Part shown: positions 25,113 to 36,820 of the stretch, piece by piece
Position numbering within the stretch: the first letter of the stretch is position 1
Layout: the number at the start of each line of letters is the position of its first letter
Translations under genes and position numbers: made by a program
Origin: Auriscalpium vulgare
Lineage: Eukaryota; Basidiomycota; Agaricomycetes; Russulales; Auriscalpiaceae
Direction of reading: 5' to 3'
Length of the DNA: 64,000 nt
Assembly (NCBI GenBank): GCA_019915015.1
Contig: JAHBBC010000018.1
Coordinates: forward strand, 62,001-126,000
Notes under the pieces: generated by a model
What the model was told of the DNA's origin: nothing
Databases searched by the model: none
The model's input: the letters and a program-made list of their open reading frames with translations, nothing else

Positions 25113-25907
25113 TCAGACGGTGACCTCCATAGTGTCACAAATGAACAACATAAGCCTCCTTTGCTTCTCGTCCATCGTTCCACCCGCTGGGAGCTGATAT
25201 TGCTCGAGGATCACGTCTAGCTGAATGTGCGCTAGAGAGAGTAATCAGCTGATGGACACAAGAGACTAGCGCACAGGTAGGGTTTGAAACAAACTCATTG
25301 CGACGATAGCATTGCGTGACTCAGGGTAAACGGTCCCAGCCGGCCACTCGGCGGGCTGGTCAGGATGCGGGGGGATTTGAGTAATATGACCGCCCGGTCC
25401 CACACGTCTGTTGCGCGCGCGGATATCTGCAGCTTCCACTCTGAAGAAAATGTGACACATGGGTGAGACGACCGGTATAAAGAAGATAAAGCGGTGATGC
25501 ACCGTACTTCCAGGCAGTGGCCGTTACAGTGTTGCTGAGCTATGCAAAGGCCGTGATCAGTCCTGCGAAAAGACTAAGAGAGAGGGAGCTAACCGCCAGC
25601 AGTGAGGCAGTATTGGCGTTGACGTTTTCGGTCAAGGTGGTGAACCCCAGTGGGCTTCGAGAGTGGTGAGTTCGGCTGCGAACTGCTTCATTGCGTCGGG
25701 AAGCTGACAGACGTAGGTTCAACATGGTGTCGACTCAGTCAGAGGCATACTCACGCCTTGCAATGCAGTGATGGAAGCCTGCAAGTCAGCGAGGACCTGT
25801 CCCTGGACAATCGGGGCGGTGTTGGGCACAGGAGCGACGTTCGTTGACAGTGTGTTCGACGGTTGAGAAACCTCGTCCCAGTTCGACGGCGGCAGAGCCT
25901 GAGCCAT
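25113..25907 (-). pseudogene. Coiled-coil/SAP-like family, decayed inverted copy (S0)
   Basis: This is a minus-strand relative of the genes at 47.8-54.7 kb. Exon 1 (25907-25755) is intact and starts 'MAQALPPSNWDEVSQ'. The next exon, from 25703, begins 'LPDAMKQFAAELTTLEAH' and then runs into a stop because of a frameshift; the continuation 'TLTENVNANTASL' sits in another frame. Two later exons are recognisable: 'AADIRARNRRVGPGG...PPHPDQPAEWPAGTVYP', and the SAP-like end 'LDVILEQYQLPAGGTMDEKQRRLMLFIC' (given in two parts here to show order). It ends at 25113. The frameshift makes a functional product unlikely. It shows that the family existed outside the tandem cluster. Confidence 0.7.
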
Positions 25908-27024
25908 GTTTGTTGCGGTGAGAGCGATAGAAGGGGAACTCGGAGGGGTAAGGATGCGGCTGGGGAGAAGGACGTCACAACTGCCATTGTCGGCCTTTCG
26001 CCACTAGGCTTTTTTCTGGCCTCGGGATCGTGCGCTAGAGCGACCACGTTCAATCCGAATCGATGCATCTCTTTGTCTCCGGAGTCCATCAATTTGCTCA
26101 CCGACTTGACCTGCAATCCCTCACCGAGATGTGACCAAGTCTTTTCGATGAATGGTTTTAATTTACTCCTAGGACCTATCATAGCGAGACTTGTCGGTCC
26201 GCGTTCGGCGATAATGACCTCACGTGCGCGTGCACCGTACTACCGCCGAACGGCGAGCCTACCGGAGATTAGAACTCTTCTCCTATACCGTCGTGACATA
26301 ACTCTACCGCTTGGCTTGTCTTACTCCCCTTGAGCCGCCGCAATAATCATAATCCGACCTAGGAGTGTTGCGTCGCGACCTCACTGTGCAATGCAGAGCG
26401 GTATGGCTCTCTACCAACTCTCTACAGCGCAGGTACAGTATGTTTAGTAAATATACACGATCTAGCTTGCGATGCTCTCACCCCTCTGATGGGCTTTCTA
26501 GGCCCGGAGCAATCTTAGTGGCGGAACGATTGTCTTCCGCGCAAAGTCGGATAGGGAGACTGCGGAGCAATGCGTCTTTCCGCAACGAACCTGAGCGGGA
26601 CATATGTGGGTCGTTTCTCAGCGTTAAAAGCATGGTATCGGCAGGGGAGGGCACGGCAGCCACGCAAGCCCCCATCGGCCGGCATCTCAGAAGCCAGTAA
26701 GAGCGTCAAAATGGTCATGGTATGCTGGTAGCTTTGGCCAGCTCAACATACAAGTCTCTGCACAGACCTAGGATACGAAGCCTTCCACAAGTGCGACGTC
26801 GTTTTCTCGAGAGCCCGCTGACTTTCGCACCGTAGAGGCATTAAGCGTTACATGAACCGCATGGGCGTCAGGTCAGAGACATCGCTGTGCTTCGTCCGGA
26901 CGCGAGGTGGTAAGCCCGGGTTAGTTGGCGCCGTGATATAAAATGAGATCTATAGTCGTCAAGTTTCTCAACCTTGTTTCTCAACCTTGTCACCCGCTCT
27001 CCAGCATTCAATCAGTATCTTGTC
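25908..27024. other. Intergenic region with a 49-bp insertion and SDR promoter
   Basis: No gene was recognised. The region contains the short element at 26514-26562 (listed separately) and a TATA-like TATAAAAT at about 26936-26944. The latter is followed by two tandem copies of 'TCTCAACCTTGT' (about 26967-26992) before the dehydrogenase start at 27025. The TATA spacing of roughly 85 bp to the ATG is compatible with a short leader. Confidence 0.4.
26505..26571. mobile_element. 49-bp insertion flanked by a 9-bp direct repeat
   Basis: Bases 26514-26562 are closely similar to the 47-bp element at 50216-50262 ('GTCTTCCGCGCAA' core, 'GGAGACT' end). They are bracketed by CGGAGCAAT at 26505-26513 and again at 26563-26571. 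The exact 9-bp duplication around a sequence that also occurs elsewhere as a proven insertion supports transposition, although the boundary is shifted two bases from that of the 50-kb copy. Confidence 0.6.
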
Positions 27025-28117
27025 ATGTCTATCATTGGTGTCGACGAAACTCTGCCCGTCAAGGCGGTCCACGAGTGAGTTTTCCAGGTTTCCCAGCATT
27101 ACTGGCGACTGACTCTATCTCAGTATATATCCCTACATCGACCCTAAGGAACACTAGGACGCCCAAACATTCAAGGGCAAGGTCGTCTTAATCACTGGTG
27201 CATCTCGCGGCACCGGTCTCGAGTCCGCCTTGCAGTACGCGCGCGCCGGTGCATCACTCGCACTCGCCTCGCGCAAGCAGGCGACCCTGGACGAGTCGAA
27301 GAATCTCATCCTCAAGGAGGCTCCGAACGCGCAGGTCATCACCTTCGTCGCGGACGTGAGGGATGGGAAACACGCAGAGGCCGCTGTCAAGGCCACCGTG
27401 GCCCACTTCGGCAAGCTCGACATTCTTGTTGCCAACGCGGGGAAGTTTCGCGCGATGGGCAAACGTAGGTCGCGCCTCGTCTTCGTGTGTCGCATGTCTG
27501 AATGTGAGTTACGTAGCGTTCGTCGAGATGGACCCCACCGGCTGGTGGGAGACCCAGGAAGTCAACATTCGCGGGGTGTACAACTTTGTCCAGTGAGTTT
27601 TGAATCCATAGTCTGTTGCTTAGGAGCTGAGCATGGGCATGGAAAGCTACGCAATTCCGCAGCTTATGAAGTCCAAGAGTTGTATCATCATTGTCACGTC
27701 GATGGCGGCGCAACTAAGTACGTGCCCCCGCAAGCGACTACGTGGTATCCAAGTTCGCACTCGGCGGCCTGGCCGAGTTCATCTCACTCGGTGAGTTGGT
27801 CCCCACATCTCATCCCTTTAATGGCTACTGACCCTTTCACAACGCCAACAGAGTACCCGGACATCAAGGTGTTTGCGGTGCACCCCGGAATGGTCGAAAC
27901 CTAATTGAACAGTGATTCACAGGCGCCGGTACCTCCTGTCGACACAGTGCCATCGCTTCCTGCGGCGGTATTCCTTTACCTCTCAGCTGGAAAGGCCGAA
28001 TATTTCAACTCGAGGTATGTGTCGGCCAACTGGGATCTTGCAGAGGTCGAGAAGGACTGGAAGGAGAAGATCGTTGCGCAGAACGGTCTCGTGAGCAAGC
28101 TCTCCATTCCCACGTAG
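27025..28117 (+). pseudogene. Short-chain dehydrogenase/reductase (SDR) pseudogene
   Basis: The sequence encodes a classical SDR in pieces: 'VVLITGASRGTGLES' (Rossmann cofactor motif TGxxxGxG), 'DILVANAG' (NNAG-like), 'IIIVTSMAAQ' and 'DYVVSKFALGG' (catalytic Y-x3-K), ending '...VSKLSIPT' at TAG 28115-28117. Introns lie near 27075-27121, 27474-27516, 27594-27650 and 27789-27851. Three lesions interrupt it: TAG at 27155-27157 before 'DAQTFKGK', a one-base frame change near 27711-27723 between 'AAQL' and the YxxxK segment, and TAA at 27902-27904 after 'HPGMVET'. Each is followed by good coding sequence, so decay is recent. The family would use NAD(P)H on an unknown alcohol or ketone substrate in the cytosol. 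Confidence 0.8.
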
Positions 28118-28420
28118 TAGGCCGCCTTACTCCTAGAAGAGTGCGAGAACGACAGCTTCAGCTTATTATACTACATCATCTCATACACTGAAGAGAAGCA
28201 CTAGTACTTGCAATTGTCATAATCAAACGCGTCCGACGGCGCGTTGCGCCGATGCATTCCTTATGCTCGCGGCGCAGCGCGCCAGTGGCCACAGTGGGGC
28301 GCTTTCGAAAATAAATATCTAGCCGAAGATTATCTCAATTTGATCGCACATGAACTTCAGCCGTACTCCTGGCGGCCAAGGCTGCGAATACCAACCTCCT
28401 GCTACGCCCACCATCCCATC
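28118..28420. other. Intergenic, upstream of copy D
   Basis: No gene. It holds the 3' flank of the dehydrogenase relic and, from about 28318, a short stretch resembling the leader of copy C ('AGCCGAAGATT'). Confidence 0.45.
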
Positions 28421-31400
28421 ATGTCTTTCTCCCGCTTTCTCCACCGCCAGAAGCGGGGGCGTTCCGAACTTGAAGCAGACGAACTGCCATCACCGTCAGC
28501 GGCCGAGTCGGCATCTCGGCCGGCGCCGCAGCGAGCTGGGACAACGCCATCCACCAGCAGGTCCACTGGCAGCAGTGGATCATCCAGTGCTGCCACCACT
28601 GCCAGCAAGTCAACGCTCGGACGGTTGCGCTCGCGATCGCTGCGTCGCTCGTCGCCGCAGTTGACCGGCGATGCGCCGATGTATGCAGACGTCTATGTCA
28701 CCAATCCAGAGTCCGACTCGGTGGTTCCAGACATACCACCCATACCTCCCTCGACCGCTCTGTCGTCCAGCCTTGTGACTGCCTGGGATCAAGTGAAGAA
28801 AGGCCCCGAAAACGCTCCGGCGGGGAGTCGGGCGCTTGAAGGGAGCCGGGTGGTCAGTGCTGCTCGTATGTCCGTCCTTGCAACTTTCCGGCGAATTAGA
28901 CGTCACCTTCAATGGCAGAGCACACGGCGGGTGCGCTACTGAATGTTAGGAACACATATGCCCCGCTTGCGATGGCAGCTGCCCCGCTTGTGAGGGCAGC
29001 CGCAACTGTTATCGAAGAGACTGCAATCGTTCAGGATATCGAAAGTGGGATCAATCGCTTCTTTGAGGGCATGCCGGTCTTCATGAATGCTCTGGACGCT
29101 GTCGCGCAGGTGCATCCGTTCATTGCAGGTACGCAGTCCCCTACTTGCTTTTTGGCTGGCTTTGACGGCTCAAGCTGTTTCGTAGTTGCTGTCATGGCGT
29201 TCAAGACTGTTTATACCCTCGAGGTGAAGCGGCGGGGCAACGAAAAGAAAGTCATCGCACTATACGTGGAGATGAAGGACATGATGGCCGTTCTGCTCCA
29301 GTAAGATGATGTAACTTCCTGATGCTCTTGCCTTCTCACCAGGCTTTTGCTGTCAGATTGCAGGACATTCGAGATGAGAAAGTTGTCGCACCGGACAAGA
29401 CCACCATCGAAGATCGCCTGAAGAGCCTCGTCGAAAAGACCGCGGAAGACATCAAAGCATGCTCGAACGCCTGCGACACGTATTGCAAGAAGAAACTTCT
29501 GGCCAAAGTCTTTCAATCCGCACTTTGGGATAGCAAACTTCTTTCATTTGTCGATGTTTTTGAGAAGCGGCGCACCGCGATTGAATTTGCCCTCTCCATC
29601 CACACCGCGGAGACTGTGGAGGCGATGACCGCCAAGCTCAGCTCTGTAGACGACTCGACCAAGCAGGTCAATGCAAAGTGCGTCTTCGTTTTATGTACGT
29701 TTGAGGCCGCAGAGCTGACAGTGACTTAGGATCGACGTCTTGATGACGATGTTCGAAGGTCTCGTCAGCAAGGAGCAAAAGGCGATTGCCAACATAGTCG
29801 CAGCCAATGGCGGTGCTAAGGTCGTTCGCAACAACGATAAGTTGCTCGCAGCGCTCGACAATGCGGTGGCGAGGGCCGAGGATACGGAGATTCGATCCAC
29901 TGGACCAGCAGCGCTCGACGAGTTGAGGGACGACCTCATGGACGATCCAGAGACCGCCGTGGCAAAGAACATGGTTATATTTTCGCGCAAGTTTGAAGTG
30001 CAAAAGCGGCAAATCGTCGACGAAATCACGCTTGTCGTCCAGCGAGAGACAGACCGCATCATCAAAGAGGTGAGGATGGGAGCTCACGATCGAATAATTG
30101 ACAAGGTCAGTCCGTGCTGCCCTAATACCGCTCGGCCATCTGTCTGATATGGCAGCGACGGCAATGCAGTCTATCCACGACATTTGGAAAGAAATGGTAA
30201 TCTATCCACGCTGCTACTAGCGACATTGGGGCTGACGTTTGTATTAGGGTTGGCGCGGCAATGTGAAAGCGCGCCACTTTGTGCTAGCCCTTCGGGACTC
30301 CTTCATGGAAAAGCTTCATGATAAAACTCCGAAGATCAAAGGCATCAGCGCTACGAAGAACGATGAAATTGATCCTGACGCATGGGCGATCCAATACATT
30401 GACGTGCTGCACCTGCAGCCCATCCTGGAGGCCTTTGACGATGATGCATCTGGCTTCATCACGGTCAGCGAAATGAACCGCTTCACCAGTAGCCGCCCGA
30501 TTGACTGGAGGTAAAACTTTAGAATCTTGTATCTCTTGTTGGCGACTCATGTGCCGCCTAGTCTACCTCACTGGATTGCGTATTGGGCTATTGGTACGCT
30601 TTCAAGGGCCGCGCATGCCCATGTCTGTAACTGATGCATTGCTCTTAGGCTGGCATTCGACTATCATCAGCTATGCCAGGAAGATAGAGACCTTTTTCTC
30701 CAAGATGGAGGCAATTCATGCAAAGCTGCTGCCGGCGAACAGACGACTTTTTGATGAATATGACGCACACATATGGTCAGCCGTGCACCTTCTGTCAGCC
30801 ACCGTCAAGAACGACCAGCTTGGACCTCACCAGGACAAGTTCGTGAAATACGTAGAGGCGGAAGAGAACCGCCTCCGCGAGAATCTGAAAGCGGTCGATT
30901 ATTTCATCGATGAGGCTAATACCCTTACCCTCATTGCCGGCATTGGGCGCGTGGAAAAAGTGGGTAGCAACTAAATGCATTGTGCTTCGGGATTGAATTG
31001 ACGAGCATTACCTCCAGACTGCATTTCCTCTCATTTACTTGCTGTTCGAGCGCCACTACGAGATCATGAAGATTGGAACGAAGAAGATACTCTCTCAGCG
31101 TGAAATCATTGATGCAGGTAATAGCGTTGGATTTGTGACGAAAGCTTTGAAGCTCCGCACGAAAGAACTACGAAGTCAGTGTCCTATGCCTGTTGTGACT
31201 AGAGGGTGTAATGACCGTCTCGGCTGCAGATATCTTTACACAGCAGAAGATGGATCCCACCAAACAATTTCAAAGCTTCGCATTCGGTGTGGTGAGTTGA
31301 ATTCCATTCAGTAGGATATCGCATTGATAGAACATCTACAGTTCAAGTACTATGATAAAGAGAGCGACCTCTGGAAGCCCGGATACCTGAAAAGTCTAGG

Positions 31401-33245
31401 GTCGAACACGGTCCCGTACGTTGTTTCCAAGGAAGAGGAGAAACCCGAGGAGATTCTCCGGTATCCTTTCAAAGATGAGCTTGCTCTAGATTTCAGCGCA
31501 TACTACATGCCCGTCGAGTCTGAGGAGCAGGCTTCAATCGATGGTAACCCCACGAGTGCGACCCCGTTGAAAGACGTGTAAGTCGCCTCATATCTGCGCG
31601 ACTGCTCTCTTTGATGTATTCTAGCTTGGGCCGATGGTGCGGCACCACTTTTTGGCAGGATGGACGGAGCCCTTGCAGCGGAGAAACTATTCAAGCCATC
31701 ACGCTGACGGCCGGCAATGACGAAAATACTATCCAAGGCACGGGATATAATAGCAAGGGCCACTTTAAAATTGAGGGCTCTTGCACGACCTCCTCCGCGG
31801 GCGCAACGGAAGTCTCATTCACGCTGTTGTTTGGAGGCACCCAGTGGAGGAATTTTTTCTTCAAGGGCGTGCTCCAGCCAGACAGCGACTACATGTCGGG
31901 CACTTGGGCACTTTCTCGCACGTCAGCGGGATTGACGGGTCTACTGGTATATAAGAGGAACGTGGCGCCAGAACATATGTCATTCTACCCTTCTCCGTGG
32001 TCACTCAAGGAGAACAAGGCGCGCGCTCTGTGGACTTTCGCAATCGAGTCCATTTGTCACGACATCCGGCGCGCGCGTTGGTCATGGACCTACTTCAAGG
32101 AGCGCCGGGACGTATGGAAACTCTACTCGACTTTTTTTCTCCGATGGCGGTACTGCGGACCACCTCTTACTGCGGAAGACACGACCCGGTTCGGCAATGT
32201 GGGCCTGCGAATAGCCCCTTCAGACGCTTGCTTGTATGGTTCGCGGATCCAACGGATCCAAGCCACGACCGCCATTCATCAGTAAGCCCTCTCCATCCAA
32301 GTCTCTTCATTGTGCTTTGGGTTCCTGACCATGTATATACGCTTAGGGATGCGTGGTGCGACGTTTGCAACGGGCTTATTGGGGGTGCACGGCTCGTCTG
32401 CCTCGATTGCGACGTTAAACAGGAAAATGCCTTCAATTCCCTGGACTTGTGTGATGCCGAGACTTGCGTCAACTCCATTGTAACGGTAGAGAGGCGAGAC
32501 GATCTGCCGGCACCACACCTGCCGACGCACCACGTGTACAAAGTGCGCACCACGATCCTGCGGCGTCAGCTTGGGAAGCTAGACAGGAAAGCGAGGTCGG
32601 GGCTGAACGAGGTCGAACCCTTGTGCGTCCTACTCGCCGCGAGGAATGCGGCAGGTGAGGCGACGACAGCAGGGCCTGATGCGTCGTCGTCGCAGGCTTC
32701 GCAGCAGGCGTTGGCGGCACCGCTGGCTCACCGATCCATGTCGCGGGCGTCGAAGCGTATGTCAAGTGCGACGACAGCTACGGATGTGGAAGAGCACCCG
32801 GTGCCATGCTGCGGTGTGTGCAATGAACCGCTCACCCTACCTTGCTGGTACTGCCTCGACTGCCACAATGGTGCGTCTTCGACCACCATGTCTGCGTTCT
32901 CTACGCGCGACTAACTTCTTTTCCTTGCGCGCAGACAACCTTTATATCTGCAAATCGTGCGACGACAAGGGTGTCCCAAAACTTAAGAGCCGGCCAGAGC
33001 ATACCGACGAGCATGCCCTCGTCCGCTGTCAAGAACCCACTCTGACGGAGGAAAAGGTGTCTGTAGACCAACGTCTTTTGACTTTGGAGGATCGCATCGG
33101 AAACCTCGATGGTCGAATCGGAAACATAGAGAGTCGCATGGGAAATTTCGAGGACCGCATGGGAAAGATAGAGCAGCTGTTGCTCCACGTCGTGGATGTA
33201 CTGAAAGCAGAGAGCAGGCCAGCTAATATTACTTCACCTGCGTAG
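28421..33245 (+). CDS. EF-hand/ZZ-finger/coiled-coil family protein, copy D (complete)
   Basis: This is the reference copy for the five-member family, roughly 1,100-1,200 residues in many exons. In order it has: a Ser/Thr/Pro-rich, probably disordered N-terminus (MSFSRFLHRQKRGR); amphipathic helices ('GMPVFMNALDAVAQVHPFI', 'AVMAFKTVYTLEVKRRGN', 'KVIALYVEMKDMMAVLLQ'); longer helical bundles; 'WRGNVKARHFVLALRD'; a canonical EF-hand (loop 30437-30472, ligands D, D, S, T, E); a beta-rich segment ('LGRWCG' to 'MSGTWALSRT', lipocalin-like in feel); a ZZ-like finger ('CDVCNGLIGGARLVCLDC', then His residues); a second Cys finger ('CGVCNEPLTLPCWYCLDC'); and a coiled coil ('LEDRIGNLDGRIGNIESR') ending at TAG 33243. 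No lesion was found. The N-terminal helices loosely recall MLKL-like/Goodbye bundles of fungal cell-death proteins, which is inference. Its exact role is unknown. Confidence 0.82.
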
Positions 33246-33467
33246 GTTCGTCCCTGTTTAGTGTCTATATATACCTGCCACCTTGATACCATCAACTTCG
33301 CATCATCGTTTTGTCCTTGAGTCCTTGCATGTTGCAGATGCTACGCAAAGCTCTGGAGAGAATGTCGATATATACAGCATATTTAAATAATGTTACAAAG
33401 ACTACTATCCACGGAAGGCTCGTAAGGTAACCCACGATTCACAATTCACGCCGATCCAAGGCACTCT

Positions 33468-35415
33468 TCACACCTGCGAGAACGCAGTCACACCAAACAC
33501 TTTCTGGATTCCATCCGCGCCTTCCACCGTCTCGGCCACCTCTGAGTCGTTAGGCTTCTCCGAAAGCACAACGTTCGCTTGGCCCGAGCGCGAGGCCGTG
33601 TCGTCAGATGACGATTCGACGGTGCGCGTGAAGTGCGGGAACTGGATGTTTGTGTTGGTCGTGACGTTGGGGGCCGCCTGTAGCTTCTCTTTGATGATAG
33701 TGCGCGAATTTAGGCTGTTAAAGAAAGCGGTCAACGCGGGATGAAGGCCATGTAATGGGCAGGAGATACGTACATGGCCATGAAGGCGCATGAGTAAAGA
33801 CGAACGAGGATGAAGTAGAAAGGCGCGTAGATCATGGTCCGGGGAGTCTTGATGAACTATAGGAGTCGTGGACAGTCAGAAGCTGCGAATCAATGTACAC
33901 TAAAGAACGCACAGAGACCAGACAGGCTATCGCAAAGGCGCTACAAATGTGTGTGTCAACGACCGACTTCCTTTCCGAATGCAGAGGAGGGCCTTACAGA
34001 GTGAGCGCACCCGAGTTCACGACGTACCGAACGAGCGTCATGATCGCCTGGTTCGTGCTTCATATCCAGATCATCAGCATGTTCTCTGCCTGAGGGTGGA
34101 AGGCTCACGTCTGTCTTGCCCCTCGACTCCCGAGGAGGTACCGCACCATTGACACTGTGATCAAGAAATCGCATGTCACCTCGGAGGACAGCGCCGAGAC
34201 AGACCAGGGCTGAATAGTGGCGGGAATAAGTGAGCGTGTAATACAAATAAAGACGGTGTACGATACAGACAATTTCAGATGGCCCTGCTGAGTAGTACTT
34301 GACCTTGAAACTACGTCCGAAATGAGATCTTAGAGATGCCACTTGGAGAAGTGGGACGCACCAGATGACCACGTATTCTGAAGGGCAAGTAGAAATATGT
34401 CAATTGCGCTGGTGATCGTCAAAGGTGGTACTCACTAATACCAAGACCTAACGATGTGCGGGATTAGATATGACCGTCGAAGCTGAGGCAAGAAAGCTCA
34501 CCGAGTTCCACAGCAGACAATATCGCCTGATGGCCACGGGACTTCAGTCAATCAACAGTAAACAGGAGCAAAGCGAACGCACAATCACAGCCGGAACATA
34601 GGGAGATCCGTTGCTCACTACGACACCGTCAAAGGTTTCGCGACCAAAAAATATGTTGGAATACTCACAGTGATACAAGCGATAGGCGTAGAAACTACGT
34701 CGTCCGCGTCAGCTCTGCTTGCGCTTTATGCACCAATAAGAGAATCGTACAGTTGGACAAGTTTACCCATGATTACTATCAGAAAGCATAAGTCTGGAGC
34801 TCGTGATATCTCATGCAAAGGAACAGCTTACTTCCTATCAGTATGTTCGACTGTGTATGAGAGCGATCCATTAGGCAACTTCCTCCAAGTTCTGACTGAT
34901 TCTTTACTTACGATAAGACTCCTGCGTAAATAGTGAGAGGGTGGTGTTTGATTCAAACGTCATGGGCGTACCAAGGCGCAATTAGGTCCGATAAATAGTC
35001 TCCAAAATTCGTAACGGCGACATGATAGGTCCCGTGGATGAGGAGAGCGAGATGCAGCGTGTCTAGGGCCCTGTCGTGTCACGTGTGCGTCAGCAATGAC
35101 GGACGTGCTGCTCTGAAGCGCGCTCAACTCACATCAAGAGGGCCACCTCAACGCGGTATATGGTGCGTCAGTGAATGGGCCATCTGATGATGCTCGTTGA
35201 CCAGGGACTCACAAAGGACTTCAAGAAGCGATTGTCGCGCACACCATACTCGGTGTAGTACATGTAGATCTGCATCCATGTGATCCCATAGATACTGAGA
35301 GGTCATGATTAGCCATTATCGCTCGAGACGATGACATTGGGACGTACACCGCCGACAATACGACGCCAATAAACACTGCGCCTAGATTGTTATCCACGGG
35401 GATAAGGGCGGGCAT
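33468..35415 (-). CDS. DUF6534-like multi-spanning membrane protein
   Basis: This minus-strand gene is cut into a dozen or so very short exons. The likely start is ATG 35415 ('MPALIPVDNNLGAVFIGVVLSAV'; listed here only to show the typical opening). Later exons read 'YGITWMQIYMYYTEYG', 'LDTLHLALLIHGTYHVAV', 'SFYAYRLYHL', 'SNGSPYVPAVIV', 'AIMTLVRYVVNSGALT', 'MIYAPFYFILVRLYSCAF' and, last, 'SLNSRTIIKEKL' with a polar tail ending at 33468. This order of short hydrophobic helices and the 'SLNSR' end match the agaricomycete DUF6534 membrane family. Its function is not known. Not every exon junction was resolved, so the coordinates are an outer span and the intactness is unproven. Bases 33246-33467 before it are 3' flanks only. 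Confidence 0.65.
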
Positions 35416-36820
35416 AATGAAAAGAATCGGCAAAGCAGGGGCAAAGAGTGTGGGGAGAGGTTCCGATCCATCTGGGATCGCGTAGCCGAGAAGATATAGG
35501 GTGGACGGGCGCGCGACTCCAGGGACACGGGTTCAATGCTTCCAAGAATCTGACAATGGTGCTGATGGTGCTGGCATCCAATTTTGTGACGACTTCCTGC
35601 AACACAAGAGAACTGTATATCAGCGTCAAAGTGTGGACATATAGTGCTAAGTTGAGCGCACATAATGAGCATCTCGATGGGAAGATAAGGGGCGCTACCA
35701 TGGACAGCGTTTTACGCCTGTGATCCTGTCAGAAAAGGCGAGCGCCGGTGCTGTGACGACACACCGTGTTTGACCTTTGCGAGATGGCAAAGACATCGAT
35801 GCGCCACAGAGAGGTCGACACCAGAAAACGAGAGAGCAGAAAGCAAACCTACCCAATAGATGTTGTTCATGGTTTACAGTACTGACGGCGAACCAACTTT
35901 CGCAGCGCCTGGCGTCATGTCGGCAACCCCCGATCCGGGATGTCCTTCATATCTTATACGGGGTCCGGTTGCTGGTATGTTTGCAGACTCTCACCTGGTT
36001 TTCCGACGTTGACAGCCTGATCCGCCACCGTGTGATGCAGTTCGATATCGCTATATAGTGCGAGTTTCCCTATATTGATGCGCGTCTGTTGCTGTGAATT
36101 TGATATGAAGTCTTTGCCTCACCCATCATTCCCATGAGTCGCGCGAATGACGTTCTCGTCATGCCGTCGCGTTGATCCGTTGCAGCGATGATCGATGTTC
36201 AGATAGCTTTCGGCGTCCGCAACCCCCAGTCGGTGTCCGAAGAATCAGGATTGCGCATACCTTGACAAAGGCTACACCTGTACGATTCGAAGAGGCATCC
36301 TGTGAGCCCTGAGGCCCAATCATCCGTCCTGGCGGTCAGAAATTCTGGGCGCATCGCGGAGTATGTGCGGATATCGCAGAACATCTGACGGCGCCGGCGC
36401 CCGCTCCACTTCCTGGCAACGTACCACTTCTCTACCCATACACTTACATTCGGGGCGTATTCTCTCACCGCCCATTGTCAAGACAGCGCGCCAAGATACT
36501 TCGCAAAGCAGGGAGCACCCTATACTCGGGGCTATATCGGCCATCTTTTGGTAGATGATGTTCGCCATGCGTCACGATGGGCGGCGTGTGAGGCGCCGGC
36601 CACAAACGTAGTTGCTAACGCCTTCAATAGACGACAGCTCCGAGGACGCTACGTATGTATCCTGCGGGAGAACGATTGTGTTAAATGCCTCCAGGACACA
36701 TGCATTACGACGAACGGAATATAAGAGTACGGACAAGACGAAATAAATATGCTGAAACGCATGCATTGCAAAGACAGACCTGAAAATGCGGAACCTCCCC
36801 TCCTCCAATCTCCCTCGTAC
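35416..36820. other. Intergenic region, nothing certain
   Basis: No recognisable gene. A minus-strand piece at about 35560-35605 after a good acceptor (TTGTGTTGCAG) reads 'EVVTKLDASTISTIVRFLEA'. It could be an upstream exon of the neighbouring membrane gene or a relic of another gene, but no frame-consistent partner was found. The right part lies beyond the 3' end of AVL9. Confidence 0.3.

Noticed and set aside
26360..26760. Solo LTR beginning TGTTGCG
   Set aside because: No matching 3' end, target duplication or second copy was seen. Only the 49-bp insertion inside it is supported.
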